Below, piece after piece: positions 46,920 to 59,381 of a stretch of DNA of 64,000 bases (within the stretch, counting starts at the first letter, position 1; every line of letters starts with the position of its first letter). Origin of the DNA: Hawksworthiomyces lignivorus (taxonomy: Eukaryota; Ascomycota; Sordariomycetes; Ophiostomatales; Ophiostomataceae); assembly GCA_002917075.1 (NCBI GenBank), contig NTMA01000013.1, positions 248,001-312,000 of the forward strand, written 5' to 3'. The notes under the pieces are model-generated. The model ran no database searches. It had not been told where the DNA came from and was given only the letters and a program-made list of their open reading frames with translations. The translations under genes and the position numbers were made by a program.

Positions 46920-49900
46920 ATGCTGCTCGTGTTTTTGCCCTCTCTGTTGGCCTTGCTCGTCGGCTGTGTTTGGGCAGGGATAACACCCACCGGCACGTCG
47001 GCTCCTGCTTCTCCCGTTGCCAACCGCACCGACCTCGTGTCCTGGGACCACTTCAGTCTCCGTATCAATGGCACCCGCATCTTCCTTCAGTCCGGCGAGT
47101 TTCACTACCAACGTCTACCGGTACCGGAACTGTGGCTGGTAAGAGAGAATAAGACCTAGGCTCTTGTAGCTCTTTGAGAAAGGATTCGGGGAACCTAGAC
47201 TAAATGGCAAAGGACATCTTCCAAAAACTCAAAGCCAACGGCTTCAACGCAGTCAGGTGTGTAATGTAGCCGGAAGACTAGGATCTCTCAAGACAGATCT
47301 TTTCTTCTTTGACCGTGTCTTGCTAACCAGCGCTATCTGCAGCATATATTTCTTCTGGTCGTACCACTCGGCTGCCCCCGGCGTCTTTGACTTTGACAGT
47401 CCTGGCAAGAACATCCAACGCCTCTTTGATGCGGCGAAGGAGGCCGGTCTTTGGGTGATTGCCCGTCCAGGACCATACTGCAATGTAACTCAGTCCCAGT
47501 TCTCTGAAATATTTTCCTGCATTGAAAGTACTCTTCTTAAAGCAGCTATATTTCTAACTCTTGTAAGGCCGAGACAAATGCCGGAGGCTTGCCACTCTGG
47601 GGCTCGGATGGTAGTCTTGGCAAGGTGCGGACCAGCGACGAGGTTTATCACAAAGCCTGGCAACCTTGGGTGTAAGCAGAGTCAGAAGTCTTTTCGAACA
47701 AAATGTTTGCTAAACTCACATCGACAGGTCCGCCATTGGCAAACTAATTGCCAAAAACCAAATTGCAAATGGGGGCGTAAGATGCTTCCCGAGCGCTTAT
47801 ATATTCTTTCTTCATCTCCCATACCCATCCACTAATTTTTTTCACAGCCTGTCATCCTCACTCAGATCGAGAACGAACTTCAGGAGACCTCTCACACCGC
47901 GGGAAATACTCTCGTAGTATACATGCAGCAACTTGAAGCTGCGTTCCGCGAAGCTGGTGTTGTTGTCCCTTTTATGAGTAACGAGAAGGGCATGCGGACG
48001 CAGTCATGGTCCTCTGACTATCAGAATGTTGGCGGCGCCGTTGACGTCTACGGCTTGGATAGCTACCCCGGCAGTCTGTCATGCACCAACCCTACCGCCG
48101 GCTTTCATGTCGCACGCAGTTACCACCAGTGGTTCGCCCAATACGCCGGGTCACAACCGGTGTCGCTCCCCGAGTTTGAAGGAGGCTGGTTTTCGGGCTG
48201 GGGAAGCAGCACTTTTTATGACCAGGTATAAGAACTTCCCACACATAAACAAATAGCATGGTCCTACTTTTATACTAATTGGAAAGTGTGCTTCTGAACA
48301 CTCTCCCGATTTCGCTGATGTTTATTATAAGGTATGTAGTTGTTTTATTATATGTGATGGCGGTAAGCGAATGAGAAAGTCATGAGCAGGAACTAATCGT
48401 AGTAGAACAACATTGGACAACGAACAACGTTCCAAAACATCTACATGGTTTACGGTGGAACGAATTGGGGTCACTGTAATGAGTTTCATTTCATTTTTTT
48501 CTTCTCTCTTATAGAAACGAGAAGCCCGCTAACGAGAATAGCTGCTGCGCCTGTTGTTTATACTAGCTATGACTATAGGTATGTTCATGCATCATATGTC
48601 ACATGAACCTTCCACTTCGAATGACGACTAACTTTCAAGTGCTCCTCTTCGTGAAACTCGTCAGCAAACCACCAAACTGCTCCAGACTAAGTTGATCAAC
48701 TTGTTCTCGACATCGTCGCCAGAACTGGCCAAGACTACAATGGTTGGCAATGGTACTGGCTTTCGTGCTTCTTCACAGGATTTCTTCAGCTGGGTCATTC
48801 AGAACCCTGACTCCAAAGCCACGTTTACGGTCGTTCAACAGGCAGACACTCCTTCTATGAAAAACGTCACTTCTTCTATTACCCTAGAAACGAGCGCGGG
48901 AATTATTTCTGTGTCAGATGTAGCTCTTTATGGTCGGCAAAGCAAGATTCTGGTCACAGACTATCCTCTAGCCGGTGGTGTAAGTAAACATGCCCTCCTC
49001 TACTGCTCGGCCGATATTGCAACGAGTGCGACCTTCGGTGATACGGACGCGCTTGTGCTGTATCTCAAAGAAGGCCAGACGGGGGAGTTCGCCTTCCGCA
49101 GTGTCAGCAGCGATGCACCTGGAAATGAAAGCTTGAACTTTACAGCGTATGGTAACTCGCATGTGACGTCAGCAATAAAGACAATTTCCGGAAAGACGTA
49201 TCAAGCCTTTACTTATGTGCAGGGCTCTGGTGCAACGGCCGTGCGCTTTTCCCACGGCGTTGTTGTGTACCTGCTGGACCAGCAGACTGCCTGGCGTTTC
49301 TGGGCACCCCAGACAGGCGGCAACAGTCTGCAGCTCGAATTGCCAAAAGACCGTGTGCTGGTGTTTGGTCCGTATCTGGTACGGTCTGCTGGTATTGACT
49401 GGGCTGGCGGCGTGCTCCACGTCCAGGGAGACAGTGACGCGTCAACTGCGCTCGAAGCCTTTATCGGCAGTGGGACCACTGGCGGCAGCAACGGGACTAT
49501 TCGCACAATAGAGTGGAACGGCCGGTCTCTGCCGGCCAAACAAACCGCCTACGGCGCCTTCCGCGCAACCATCCCGGGTGGCCAAGACCGTGTAAAAGAC
49601 ATTCACCTCCCGTCCCTACAGAACAGCACCGACGGCGTCCAGTGGTACGCAGCTGATTCGCTACCAGATGCCCAACCGGAATACGACGACAGCCGCTGGA
49701 GCGTGTGCAACAAGACCACCACGCGCAGCCCGGTGGCACCCGTCACGCTGCCGGTGCTCTTTAGCTCCGACTATGGCTTCTACGCTGGTGCGAAAATTTA
49801 CCGTGGCCGTTTTGTGACAGGCAGAAGAGGCGGCGGTGGCACCCCAACAGCAGTCAACATCACTGCCTCGGGAGGCGCTGGGTTTGGGTGGACAGCATGG

Positions 49901-50869
49901 CTAAATGGGCACCTGATCGGTGGGAATGCGGGCGCGGCAGGGCAGGCGACGACGTCGGCTGTCCTTACGCTGCCGGCTGCCAGCCTTGTTCAGAATGGGG
50001 GCGATGACAATAGCGAGAAAGAAAACGTGCTGACCGTGCTGGTCGATTATCATGGCCACGATGAAACGTCGACGCGCAATGGGCTGGGCAACCCCCGTGG
50101 TCTGTTGGGCGCCAGGCTGCTGTATGGAGGAAGCGGTGGCGGCGGCAGTGGTGACGATGACGACAACGACGACAACAACGACAAGAGGAACGGGGGCAAG
50201 TACGCAGCCGCTGCACAGCAAGCCGCTGCGCCGCCCTCGTCTGGTTTTGCGTCATGGCGGCTGGCCGGTAACGCCGGCGGGCCAGCGAACATCGACCCCG
50301 TTCGCGGTCCCCTAAACGAGGGCGGGCTCTACGGCGAGCGGCTGGGCTGGCATCTGCCTGGTTTCAATGCGGCAGCCGACAAAGCGTTTCAGAAGACGGC
50401 GACCGGACCGTTGGAGGGGATCAGCGGCGCCGGCGTGCGCTTCTACGTGGCTACGTTTGGCTTTGGCCCTAACGGCACTGGCGGCCTCCCGCCCGATCTC
50501 GATGTTCCTCTTGGCATCGAGCTAGCGGCGCCCGCTGGCACGGTGGCCCGCGTGCAGCTGTGGGTCAACGGCTACCAGTACGGCAAGTATGTGCCGCATG
50601 TTGGCCCGCAGTCGCGGTTTCCCATCCCGCCGGGGGTCCTAAACACAGCTCCAGGGGCGATAAACACGGTCGCTCTGAGCTTATGGGCGATGACGGCGAC
50701 CGGGGCGCGGCTGAGCAGAATTGCCCTCGTCGGCTACGGCGATGGCGAAGGGAGCGGGGAGATCGCAGCATATGAGACAAGCTTCTTCACCACGAGAGAC
50801 AAAGCTGGAGAGGAGAAAGAAATCGACGGGCTACAGCCTCGCTGGAAAGATCGAAGTCAATATATGTGA
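46920..50869 (+). CDS. Secreted beta-galactosidase, glycoside hydrolase family 35
   Basis: Ten exons (46920-47138, 47213-47256, 47343-47484, 47568-47671, 47728-47776, 47848-48225, 48287-48331, 48406-48475, 48542-48578 and 48640-50869) give 1105 aa; introns are 56-86 nt. A signal peptide ends near residue 20. The catalytic barrel has QIENE with acid/base Glu196, and PEFEGGW with nucleophile Glu295. The 99-residue spacing equals that of the fungal enzymes of known structure. Other family blocks are intact: [32 protein letters not shown] and TSYDYS. C-terminal beta domains follow. Such enzymes release terminal galactose from pectin and arabinogalactan side chains. A Gly/Asp/Asn-rich insert at about 860-897 breaks a late beta domain and is unusual. 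The reading frame is complete, not a pseudogene. Confidence 0.93.
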
Positions 50870-53800
50870 CCAAGATAATAAAAGTTGAATTCTATGAACT
50901 TGAATAGCCAGTGTGAATCTTTTTTCTCTGCGTTCAATGCTATTCATTATCCACATTAAAAGCGTCAGAAGAATTGGTGCGGCAGGAAATACAAGCTGAT
51001 TGAAAAATCTATGATGTAGAGCCCACTGGCTATCCTATGTCTAAGCACAAGCTGGTCACCAACCACCCGGCCGCTGGTCGCCGCATGTCATTATGCACAA
51101 CGTATATTTACCACAATGATGAGATGGCCTTCGACAAGAGCCAGAGACTGGTAACAGAGCTGCTCGATTTTTAAAAATGCCAGCTTTCTTATGTATTACA
51201 CCAATGGCTCCTCTAGTTTCAACCACCCACACTTTACTATCGTCAACCGTCAAGTTGAGAGGGGCGTATTACCTATTATATACATAATAAAACTACTCGA
51301 AGGCTTGAAAGCCATCATCTAGCTGCGTGGTATCATCATTCGGTAGAGCCTTCGTCGACCCCCGTGAACGAATGCAAAAGTCATCCGGAGTGTCATCGTA
51401 GAGAATTTAATCTAGTATTATTATGAAGTCGCTCTCGTGGACCTAATGCGCCCTGCATATACCGAGGGCAGACGTGTTCGAAGCCGCAGAGGAAGACAAC
51501 AGCAGACAGCAGAGCAGAAGGGGCTACCTGACACCATTGCCGGAGGTCTCTTAGAAGCTCAGCGTCGTTATGGTGGTCAGAGCCTAGAAGCACTACATGT
51601 ACGTTGCGTGGCTTTCTATGAAGATTTGCAACAGAAAGGGCTTGCTATGACAGGTATGGACGGCTTGTGCCATCGCGGGACTGAGGACGAGGGTAAGCTC
51701 ACAGCCTTAGAAGATTTACAGTTGATTCAACAGTCTGATAGAGTGCTTGTATAGGAAAACAGCGGCGGGCTCGAAGGAAGAGAAAGCTGCCATGTGTGGC
51801 AAAGAAGAGTTCTAAGCCTACTTCCTGGAGAAGTCCTTCTTTCTCTTGCCTTCGCTTCCGGCGTTCCACCTTCCTATCCACGGGCTTGTTTTCGTCCAAG
51901 AAAGCAGCCGAGTCGAAGCACAGCTGTATCTCTCGCGTCTTTTTTGAGCGCCTTTTTGAAAGTGCTTGGCACTGGCGATTTCCACATTTCTTTCGTATTT
52001 TGCAGACGTTCGTAATCAATCAAGCTGTCCAATACGTTTAATTATCGGCGTCGCTTCTAGTCACGTCGGGATTATGGCCAACCAAATGGCATCGACGGTC
52101 ATCACTTTCAGTCGCGTAAGTTTACATTCCTGACTCGATACTAAATTTGTCGAAATTACATTCATGGTTAGTTTGCCTATTAGTTCGTCCCTATTGGAGT
52201 CCGATATCATCCTTACTATGTGCCAATAAGGCAATGCACTCGGGCTACTTTTCTCTTTACGCAAGTCTACCTGTACACGTAGAGGAAGATTTGGAAATTC
52301 TGTATTACGACGTATTATTTATCTCGTGTTGTTTACACAGTAAGGACAGGAGTGAGAGGAGAATAAGCCGCCACATTTCGTTGGCTCCTTTCTGAGTCCA
52401 CTTTCATTGCTCTTTTGGGTGTGAGAGGGTGTGGGGCCACATATATTTTGTGCGCTTTCCCCTGACAGGAAGAGTTGCCCAGAGGACCGTCGTTCTGGAC
52501 TCTTCTGCCAGGCAGCGGGAAAGACAGCTCAAGAGGACAAAACATACACAAAGAGTAAGAATACTCTCAAGTAATGTAAGCGTAGTAGTACGTGTACGAT
52601 GTAACGCACGAATATGCAAGACCACAATGCTGCTGTAAACGAAAGGAAAGATCAATCTCGCTTTCCTCCAATGTCCATTGCCAAGGGACCTTAGATTTAT
52701 TGAAGCAGAGGGATTGGGAGAAGGTAATGGTTGTAATTGGCCATGGAACACAAAAAAACCAATTATGAATACAAGTACTACCGTTTAGGGAAGGACGTTC
52801 CGAAAGTAGCAGGACTTGCATTTTTACTCGCTCTCTCTGCAGTTCGCCGGTCTTGGTCATTCTTTCTTCTTTATGACTGCTCTACAAGTAAGCACACGAG
52901 CCAGCTCAGAATTTAAAGATTCTCATTTTGACAAACGGAAGAAGATGGACAGGGCCTTGTTTACCAAATACATACCTCCATATATATCCTTACACATCTT
53001 GGTGCGTAGTGCACTGGAGAAGAGCTGCGCCGGTCCCGAGCGGTACCCTTTTTTTTTCTTTCGTTCTCGCCTCTGTTCTTCCTCCCCTGGTGCTAGAACC
53101 GGACCACATTAGCGCAATCTGTACCTGCATATCCGCTCGCGTAGTGGAGGTTGCCAATTTTGGTTGTATCTCCCCTTTTCTATTTTCGAGCCAATCTTCT
53201 TTTTGGATCGCGTCAAAATACTCCGGAATGTGCTCAAGCCTACGAACAGAGACAGACAAGAGGCTTTTTTATTTTCTACACTATGCGAGGTTTCTCGCGT
53301 GTCACTCGTACTTTGCTCATGCTTCTACCCACGTGTCCGTGTCCAGACATTCTTTCTGCCTTCGTTTGTCATTAATACCAGTGTGGTGACTGCCAAGCAA
53401 GGCTCTGGGAATATTGCATTTTAGAAGCTGACGTGTGCATTTGTTGAGCAATATTGCAAGTGAGGTGTTATGGACAATGGCGTCCTCGCTTCTACGTAGG
53501 CCTCTAGCTTCTACTCCGTAAGACGTATTCGGGTGCAAGATACATAGGTTCTTCATTATCAATTTGCCTTTCCTCAAGGGCTGCTGCAAATCGACCGACC
53601 ATGCTGCAAGTCGCACCCTCTCCTCTCGAGGCTGTCGCGTGGATCTTTTCGTGCCTAAGGCTTGGTAATACTAATACAAAATGCATGGGACTACACGTAT
53701 CATGGGCACCACATCCTTTCTGCTATCCATGCTCGCCATGCTCTTTGTCTCTCTAATCGACGGAGAGTGCGTGACGGGATCGGCGACGGATAACTGCTCT

Positions 53801-55745
53801 GGAAGAGCCTCGTGGAGCAGAATGCAAAAGAGGCTAGTTCTAAAAGCTAAAGATACTTTCTACAGCAAGATGCATCTGATTAAGTATCTTCCCTGGGACA
53901 GTATGTACCTGTGCCCTATCAAGAGAACAGACGCAGCGGAACAAGAGAAGGTAATAAAACTGTGAAATAAGAAGAGCCATAATATTATATTTTAGTTCGC
54001 ACGCCAACTCACGTTGACAGTAGTGACCAAGAAATTTTGCGTACGATACATCGTGCATGGAGAAATCGCCTGGCAAGGATCCACAACACCCCCTCAGGGC
54101 CACCACGCCACTCCCGCTATCTAAAATCTCTCTAGTGTCTAAATACATTATTTCCAAATTCGAAGGTCCTCTCCGTTTGTTTTGTGCTCCGAGTCGAGCA
54201 TCAAATCCAAGCCCGCTAACCACTCCGTAGCTCCCATTCGCTTTCCTTCTACTCTCTCTCTCTTTTTCCTTATTTTACGGGTCGCTCTCTGCTTCGTATC
54301 TTTTGCTTTTGTTTCCATGTACTCTATTTCTTTGGCATATGTAGGCTAACGCGTAACTACCTTGTGCTGGGCGACGTCTGCAGCTCTGGTGATGAAATGT
54401 TATGCAGAATTGGACTCTAGTCTTTGCCCCTTTTTAAGCCACCTTCCATCCCGGTCCACACGCCCCGGTACCATGTCCCAACTCAGCAAGACCAGGCCAT
54501 GTGAAGCTATCGTGTGGACCGTATTTTCACCCCCTGTCGTCCTCTCCATCGTATTGGCACCAGCGCTTACCCTCCATACCAATGGGCTCCTATTTTGATT
54601 TTCTTCTTTCGTTTTCGTTCTTTTTGAGGCGTTCGTTAAATGGCTTGGCCTGCACTCCATCCTCTCTATCTCGACCCTTGCAGAAGTCTGGCCAACCAAT
54701 CCACCCCAGTACGTCGTAGTCGTAATGCACCCATCGTCCCAGGAAAACAAAGACAGAAAAGTCTCAACGGCCAACCCATCGCCGCCGTTTGTATACTCGC
54801 ATATAATTTCTTCTTCTTTCACCTGCCAATCTTCAAGAACTCGCATCCACATTCTAGCCAATTCACGCCTTCTCGCCATGCAGCCGCCATTCTGAATGAG
54901 GAATTTCATCCAATATTCCGCAAGTAATAACGGCGCCTCAATTTGCTCTCTCTATCCATCCCATCTTTTCTAGCTTTCCAATATTAAGAATTTAGTTCTT
55001 TTTTTTTTTTTGTCTGTCTGGTTTCTTGGCTTTCCAGACCCCCGCTGCAAATCTTGCGCTCCCGTTTCCTACATATCTATAGCTGTGGCGGCTTTTCCTT
55101 GCTCTGTTCCCCCCCCATTTACCTTTCCATATAACATCCCGCGGCATTATCATTTAAATAAATCTCTTCCCATTTACCCAAATTGCCTTTTCCACTCCAC
55201 TGAATAAAAGACGACTCTTTCTGCTTCAACAGGAAAAACCGGAATCCGGCTCTCTTTCCTTGAATTTCGAGCGGTATAATAGGACAGTTGTGCCTAAGAA
55301 ACAGAGCTTGGCTACGTTTGCTGAAACAAAACAAAAACAAGAGCCACATCTAGACAAAAAGGAGAGGAAATCGAGACACTTCGCAGACCGAAACTGGATA
55401 TACAAAAGAGTTCAATCCAGTGATACTTCCACTGCTGCTACTGCCGCTGACGACGACGACGACGACCACAATAACAACGGATTGTGAAGGTTTAGGCTCG
55501 TGGAGAAACTCTTCCGAACGGCATCACCACTGCTTCTGTCAACCGAGCAAAATCCCACCGATTTCCAAAAGTTGCTCCGACTTCTATCGGCAACTGGACC
55601 AGTCTTTTTTGGCTTCTTTTCCGGACAGGACGTTCTTGTTCTCGAAAGGCAAACTCCTATTCTGCATTGTTTTGGCTGCGCTTGTCGCTGTCGAGTAATG
55701 TTCCATCTACCCCCGTAATCTTAAAATAGGTAGCTGCAGACCATC
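50870..55745. other. 4.9-kb gap between GH35 and the GPI-type protein gene
   Basis: No gene is recognised. Short frames at 51437-51754 and 53702-53965 are described or rejected separately. The last kilobase (54950-55740) is CT-rich with a late purine stretch, as in the leader of the downstream gene. No repeats of note were seen. Confidence 0.5.
53702..53965 (+). CDS. Possible small secreted protein, 87 aa (speculative)
   Basis: ATG at 53702 gives 87 codons starting with a hydrophobic stretch (TSFLLSMLAMLFVSLI) and a plausible signal-peptidase site near Gly24-Glu25, followed by three Cys and several Lys/Arg. An in-frame ATG at 53681 is less suited to secretion. I recognise no homologous family, and a chance ORF is quite possible. 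An intron could extend it. Confidence 0.18.
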   Translation: MGTTSFLLSMLAMLFVSLIDGECVTGSATDNCSGRASWSRMQKRLVLKAKDTFYSKMHLIKYLPWDSMYLCPIKRTDAAEQEKVIKL

Positions 55746-56969
55746 ATGGGATCGACAGTCCCTACCGCCGCTACACCACGCTCACGCATGCCGATCCCTC
55801 AAAAAATGACATCTATCTCACAGCACCACAAACCCCGGATACCGACATGGCGGTTGTCCATCTTCCTTCTCGTCACTCTTCTAGCCGCATATATCCCCAT
55901 AGTCGCCGCTGATGTCAACTACCTCTTGGCTCCAACTTCTGTTGTCGCCTTTTCTGTTTCCACGCCGACTCTCGCTCCTCCTCTCGAGACGTTGATTCGT
56001 GACAACCGCATCCCAACCATGCAGAATGGCCGTTGGACTTTCCTCTCACAAGAAGAGGCAAATGAGCTGCGAAGACGTGATGATATTGGCACAGCTGTAA
56101 CTACTGCGCCTGCCGAAACAGCGACACCAAAGACCACCAAAACCGCTGCTTCGACCCCTTTGCCGAGTATTTTTGACAGCAGCCTTGCTTCAAACTTCTC
56201 CGACGACTCGGCATGCCCAAGCTTTATCAACTCGTTTCTCACCAATCCAACATTCAAGAAGTGCTATCCCTTCTCTCTTCTTCTCCAAGTACGTCTCTTC
56301 TAGTCTTTTCTCATAATGAGTAGGTGATGTTTCGTATTTTTCTTCGTTGCTGACCCACAACAGGGATCGCGATCTTTTTTCGAAGCTGAGAAGTCGCTCG
56401 TGTCTATCACGCAGGTTCTTGATGCAACTTGTGCTGCTAATGTTACTTTCTGCACGAATTACTTAAACAACCTGGCCACAAACCTGACTGATTCTGCCAA
56501 CTGTGGTGTTGATTATCAGCAGGGCAATTCGGTTGTCGTGCAGGCCTACCTGGGCATGATAGCCTACGAGCCGCTTTATGCTGCATCCTGTCTGAAAGAT
56601 CCTGACAGCAGCCTCTACTGCTATGCCAACGCCGTCACCAACCTAACCACACCTGCTAATGTGTATTTTTACTACCTTCCTCTTAACATTTCTTTGCCAG
56701 GGAGTTCCATCCCTTCGTGCAACTGGTGTCTTCAGCAAACCATGGCAGTTTTTCGGTCTGCCTCGGCAAATCGAAAGCAACCCATATCCAGCACATACGT
56801 TTCCGCTGCACAGCAAGTGGATACCATATGCGGTCCAGCTTTCGTCAACGACACCTTGCCTGCGGCCATCTCAGCTGCTGGTATGTCACTGCTGAAGCAA
56901 GGATTGTCGTCGTCGTGGCTCGCTCCAGCATTATTATTAAGTGCAGCAGCTCATCTCTTGCTGTTCTAA
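55746..56969 (+). CDS. Cys-rich GPI-anchored surface protein (fungal DUF7729-like)
   Basis: Exons 55746-56288 and 56364-56969 give 382 aa; the 75-nt intron has a CTGAC branch. A hydrophobic segment at about 36-55 (LSIFLLVTLLAAYIPIVAAD) serves as signal peptide or anchor; starting at Met21 gives a more normal signal length. A Thr/Ala-rich linker follows, then a domain with about ten Cys (motifs KKCYPF, CAANVTFC, SCNWC, ICGPAF) and many N-glycosylation sequons. The C-terminus has a spacer and a hydrophobic tail (WLAPALLLSAAAHLLLF), as in GPI proteins. I believe this matches a conserved ascomycete surface-protein family annotated as DUF7729, which I could not confirm. A cell-wall or plasma-membrane location is inferred; the function is unknown. 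Confidence 0.75.
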
Positions 56970-57784
56970 GTTCTCCGGTACACGGACAATAACGTCGTAT
57001 TTTGCTTTACGCCAGCTATTTCTATATCATGTTTATTCATACTCCCGCCATATTAATGCTGCGGGTTCCGGAGTTGGTGGATTTTTGTTTGTCTCGAATT
57101 CCCTCTTTCCGGGCTTGAGAACAGGGTTTTATTTGGATTGTTCGCGTTATATACGCGAGCATAGGATTGGGGTCATTTTACACATACCAGGCGGCGCTTA
57201 GACACGATACCCTGCTTTTACTATTCCTCTTTCTGATCTTCGTTTTACATACAATGGCTCGTCAAAGAGTGACAGCTTCTTATACTATTTTCTAATCTTT
57301 CGCTTGGCTTACTCTCTGGGACATATTACGGTAACTTGGAAACGGGAAAAGCAACTGAGCATACTCAGATAGACACACGTCACGCCTACGGGCGGCAGAC
57401 GTATGTAATGTTTTGCATGTCATGGAATCTAGTCAGTATATAGTTAAAAGGTGAGAAGGGGTTACGGACATGAACACAGACGAAACTGCAGGTGGCATAT
57501 TTCTGTTATGCGTAAAAAGAAATACATAAAATAATACTTAACAATACACCAATACTATCACAAGTAGTATATTTTGCTCTATAAAAATCTCGCTTTTTTA
57601 GAATTTCTCTGGATGAACAATTGCTTCAACAGATCTGTGAATGCAATGCTAACGATTTTTTTTTCTTCCTTTCCAACTTTCAACGCTATTGTGAAAGGGT
57701 TCACCAGACTCTGCCATCATCCTTTGAACTCCATCGTCTTCCTCTGTGGATCTTCCTACTCGTTGGTGCCCCCCCCGCCAGGGC
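56970..57784. other. Intergenic between convergent GPI-type and UTP16-like genes
   Basis: This is 3' flanking sequence, AT-rich around 57500-57600. No coding or structural feature is supported. Confidence 0.6.
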
Positions 57785-58708
57785 TCACCGCCGTACAAGA
57801 AATCCGCGGCTGGTCGGCTTCTTTGCTGTCCGATTCCGCTTCAGTAAGTCTTGCCGCATTTTTATCGACTGCTTGCGCGCCTTGGGTGCTAGCAGCTGCG
57901 GACCTGCGTCCGCCAACACCCTGTACACTGTCGTGCCTAGTTGACGGTCACGTGGCTGCTTCTTCGGTGGCGGCCGTCGATGTGCTGTAGCGGCAGGTTT
58001 GCTATTCTCCTCTTCCTCATCTTCGTCGTCCGACTCGAGGAATTCCAGCGGTAGCAGCTTCGACACCTGCGGCTTTGGCGCTGCCCTCCGGGCCACTTCC
58101 TCTTGCGCCTCTTCCTCCGCGGCCCGCTTCGCGTCTTCCTCCTCCTGCTTCTTCTTTGCTGCCGCCTCCTCCTCTTCTCGTGCTCTCCGCGCGACCGTCT
58201 GTTCCTTCAATCGCACATCGCGCTCTTGCCGCTTTCGCTTTTGCTCAGCGGCGTGTCTGAAGAGTTGAAGGATTAGTTAGCGAACCCGAACTCTAGAAAA
58301 AAAACCTCAAAAATATAGAAGGGGGGGTAGAGCGTCTTACTGTTCCGCAGCTTTGGTGGCCCGCTGGGCTGAATGTTTTGTGGCGGCGGCGGCCTGCGCT
58401 GTCGAGATGGCCTCGGGCACCTCGTCGTCATCATCTTCTTCGCTATCGTCTCCATCGTTCTCGTCACCCCCTGCAGATTTCCTTGCCGGCTCCTGCACCA
58501 CCTTCTCAGCTGCTGAATCTGTCTTCTCCTCTTCTCCTTCCTCTTTGGACCGCACCGGCAGCCTCCGCCGCTTGGCGGCGGGCTCGCTCGGGGCCTCAAC
58601 GGCGAGAGCGGAGAGATCAGTCGATGCGAGGTCGCCGTCACTCTTCCGCTTAGACGATCGCAGCTTCGCCGCGGCGCTGCGGGTCATGGGGGAGTTCTGA
58701 GCCGACAT
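57785..58708 (-). CDS. U3 snoRNP-associated protein, UTP16/BUD21-like
   Basis: Exons 58708-58341 and 58256-57785 give 279 aa; the 84-nt intron has a CTAAC branch and splits a Gln codon. The first 60 residues contain a basic, nuclear-signal-like AAKRRRLP. An acidic stretch DDSEEDDDDEVPEAIST is followed by a long charged coiled coil (Arg/Glu/Lys/Ala), then LLPLEFLESDDEDEEEE and a basic C-terminus. The EDDDDEVPEAIST segment and the LPLEFLESDDE motif are hallmarks of the U3 snoRNA-associated family that contains yeast Bud21/Utp16, a part of the small-subunit processome for 18S rRNA maturation. Location should be nucleolar. The upstream gene is divergent, 673 bp away. Confidence 0.8.
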
Positions 58709-59381
58709 TGTCAAATTCCTGCAAATGTTCTGGGATGTGTAGGCTAGTCTGTCTGCAGGAATAGGCCGGCCAATTGATCGTAGCAAAAACAAATCGAGCA
58801 CCTGTCGAGACTTGGTGTAGACGACAGAAGTCGATAGACTAAACGATGTCGAGTTTGTCCTAAAGGTTCTGTCATGCGAAAATCGATTTTGGCAAAGAAA
58901 AAAAAAAGGCTGTAGCTAGCGATAAGAATTTATTTTTCCCTTATCGCTTTTCATTTGTATGTACGCAGTCTTGATTGGCCCTGCTGATATAAATGCCCCA
59001 TTTTTATCTCAAAGAGCAATCTCGCCGTCCATATATTCTGAATTTACTGTTTCCGTTAGATTTCGTAGATTTTGTTGACAAGATATTTTCAATGAAAAAT
59101 AAAGATAGATTTCCAAAATAGCTTGTTTAAAATAAGAGTTTTGCAGTTTTTAAGACAATGTAGGGAGTAAGTATATAACGAACGCCGTGGCCGTATGCTC
59201 CAAGGTGTTGACTTTTCGTACAGCTAAAAAAAGAAGACCCACGTTTGCAGTGCCAGCCAATCAATTTATGAGAACCTTCCCGTCTTCACTTGTCTCGAAC
59301 GACATGTCCTAAAACCGCAACTTGAATGCTATGGTGACGGGGTGATTCCCTTTGCTCCCCATCAAATTATTTACACATAAG
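58709..59381. other. Divergent promoter of UTP16-like and mitochondrial-protein genes
   Basis: This 673-bp region lies between two start codons. It is AT-rich at 58890-59160, which fits a shared nucleosome-depleted promoter. No specific sites are called. Confidence 0.55.

Noticed and set aside
47139..48639. GH35 gene as a broken pseudogene, because the 5' half is split over many short frames
   Set aside because: Nine introns of 56-86 nt with good signals restore one continuous frame containing all catalytic motifs.
51437..52041. Two neighbouring frames that could be joined by splicing into a basic protein
   Set aside because: I considered a transposase or retroelement remnant. There is no catalytic motif, no terminal repeats and no clear splice signals, so the joined model is not supported.
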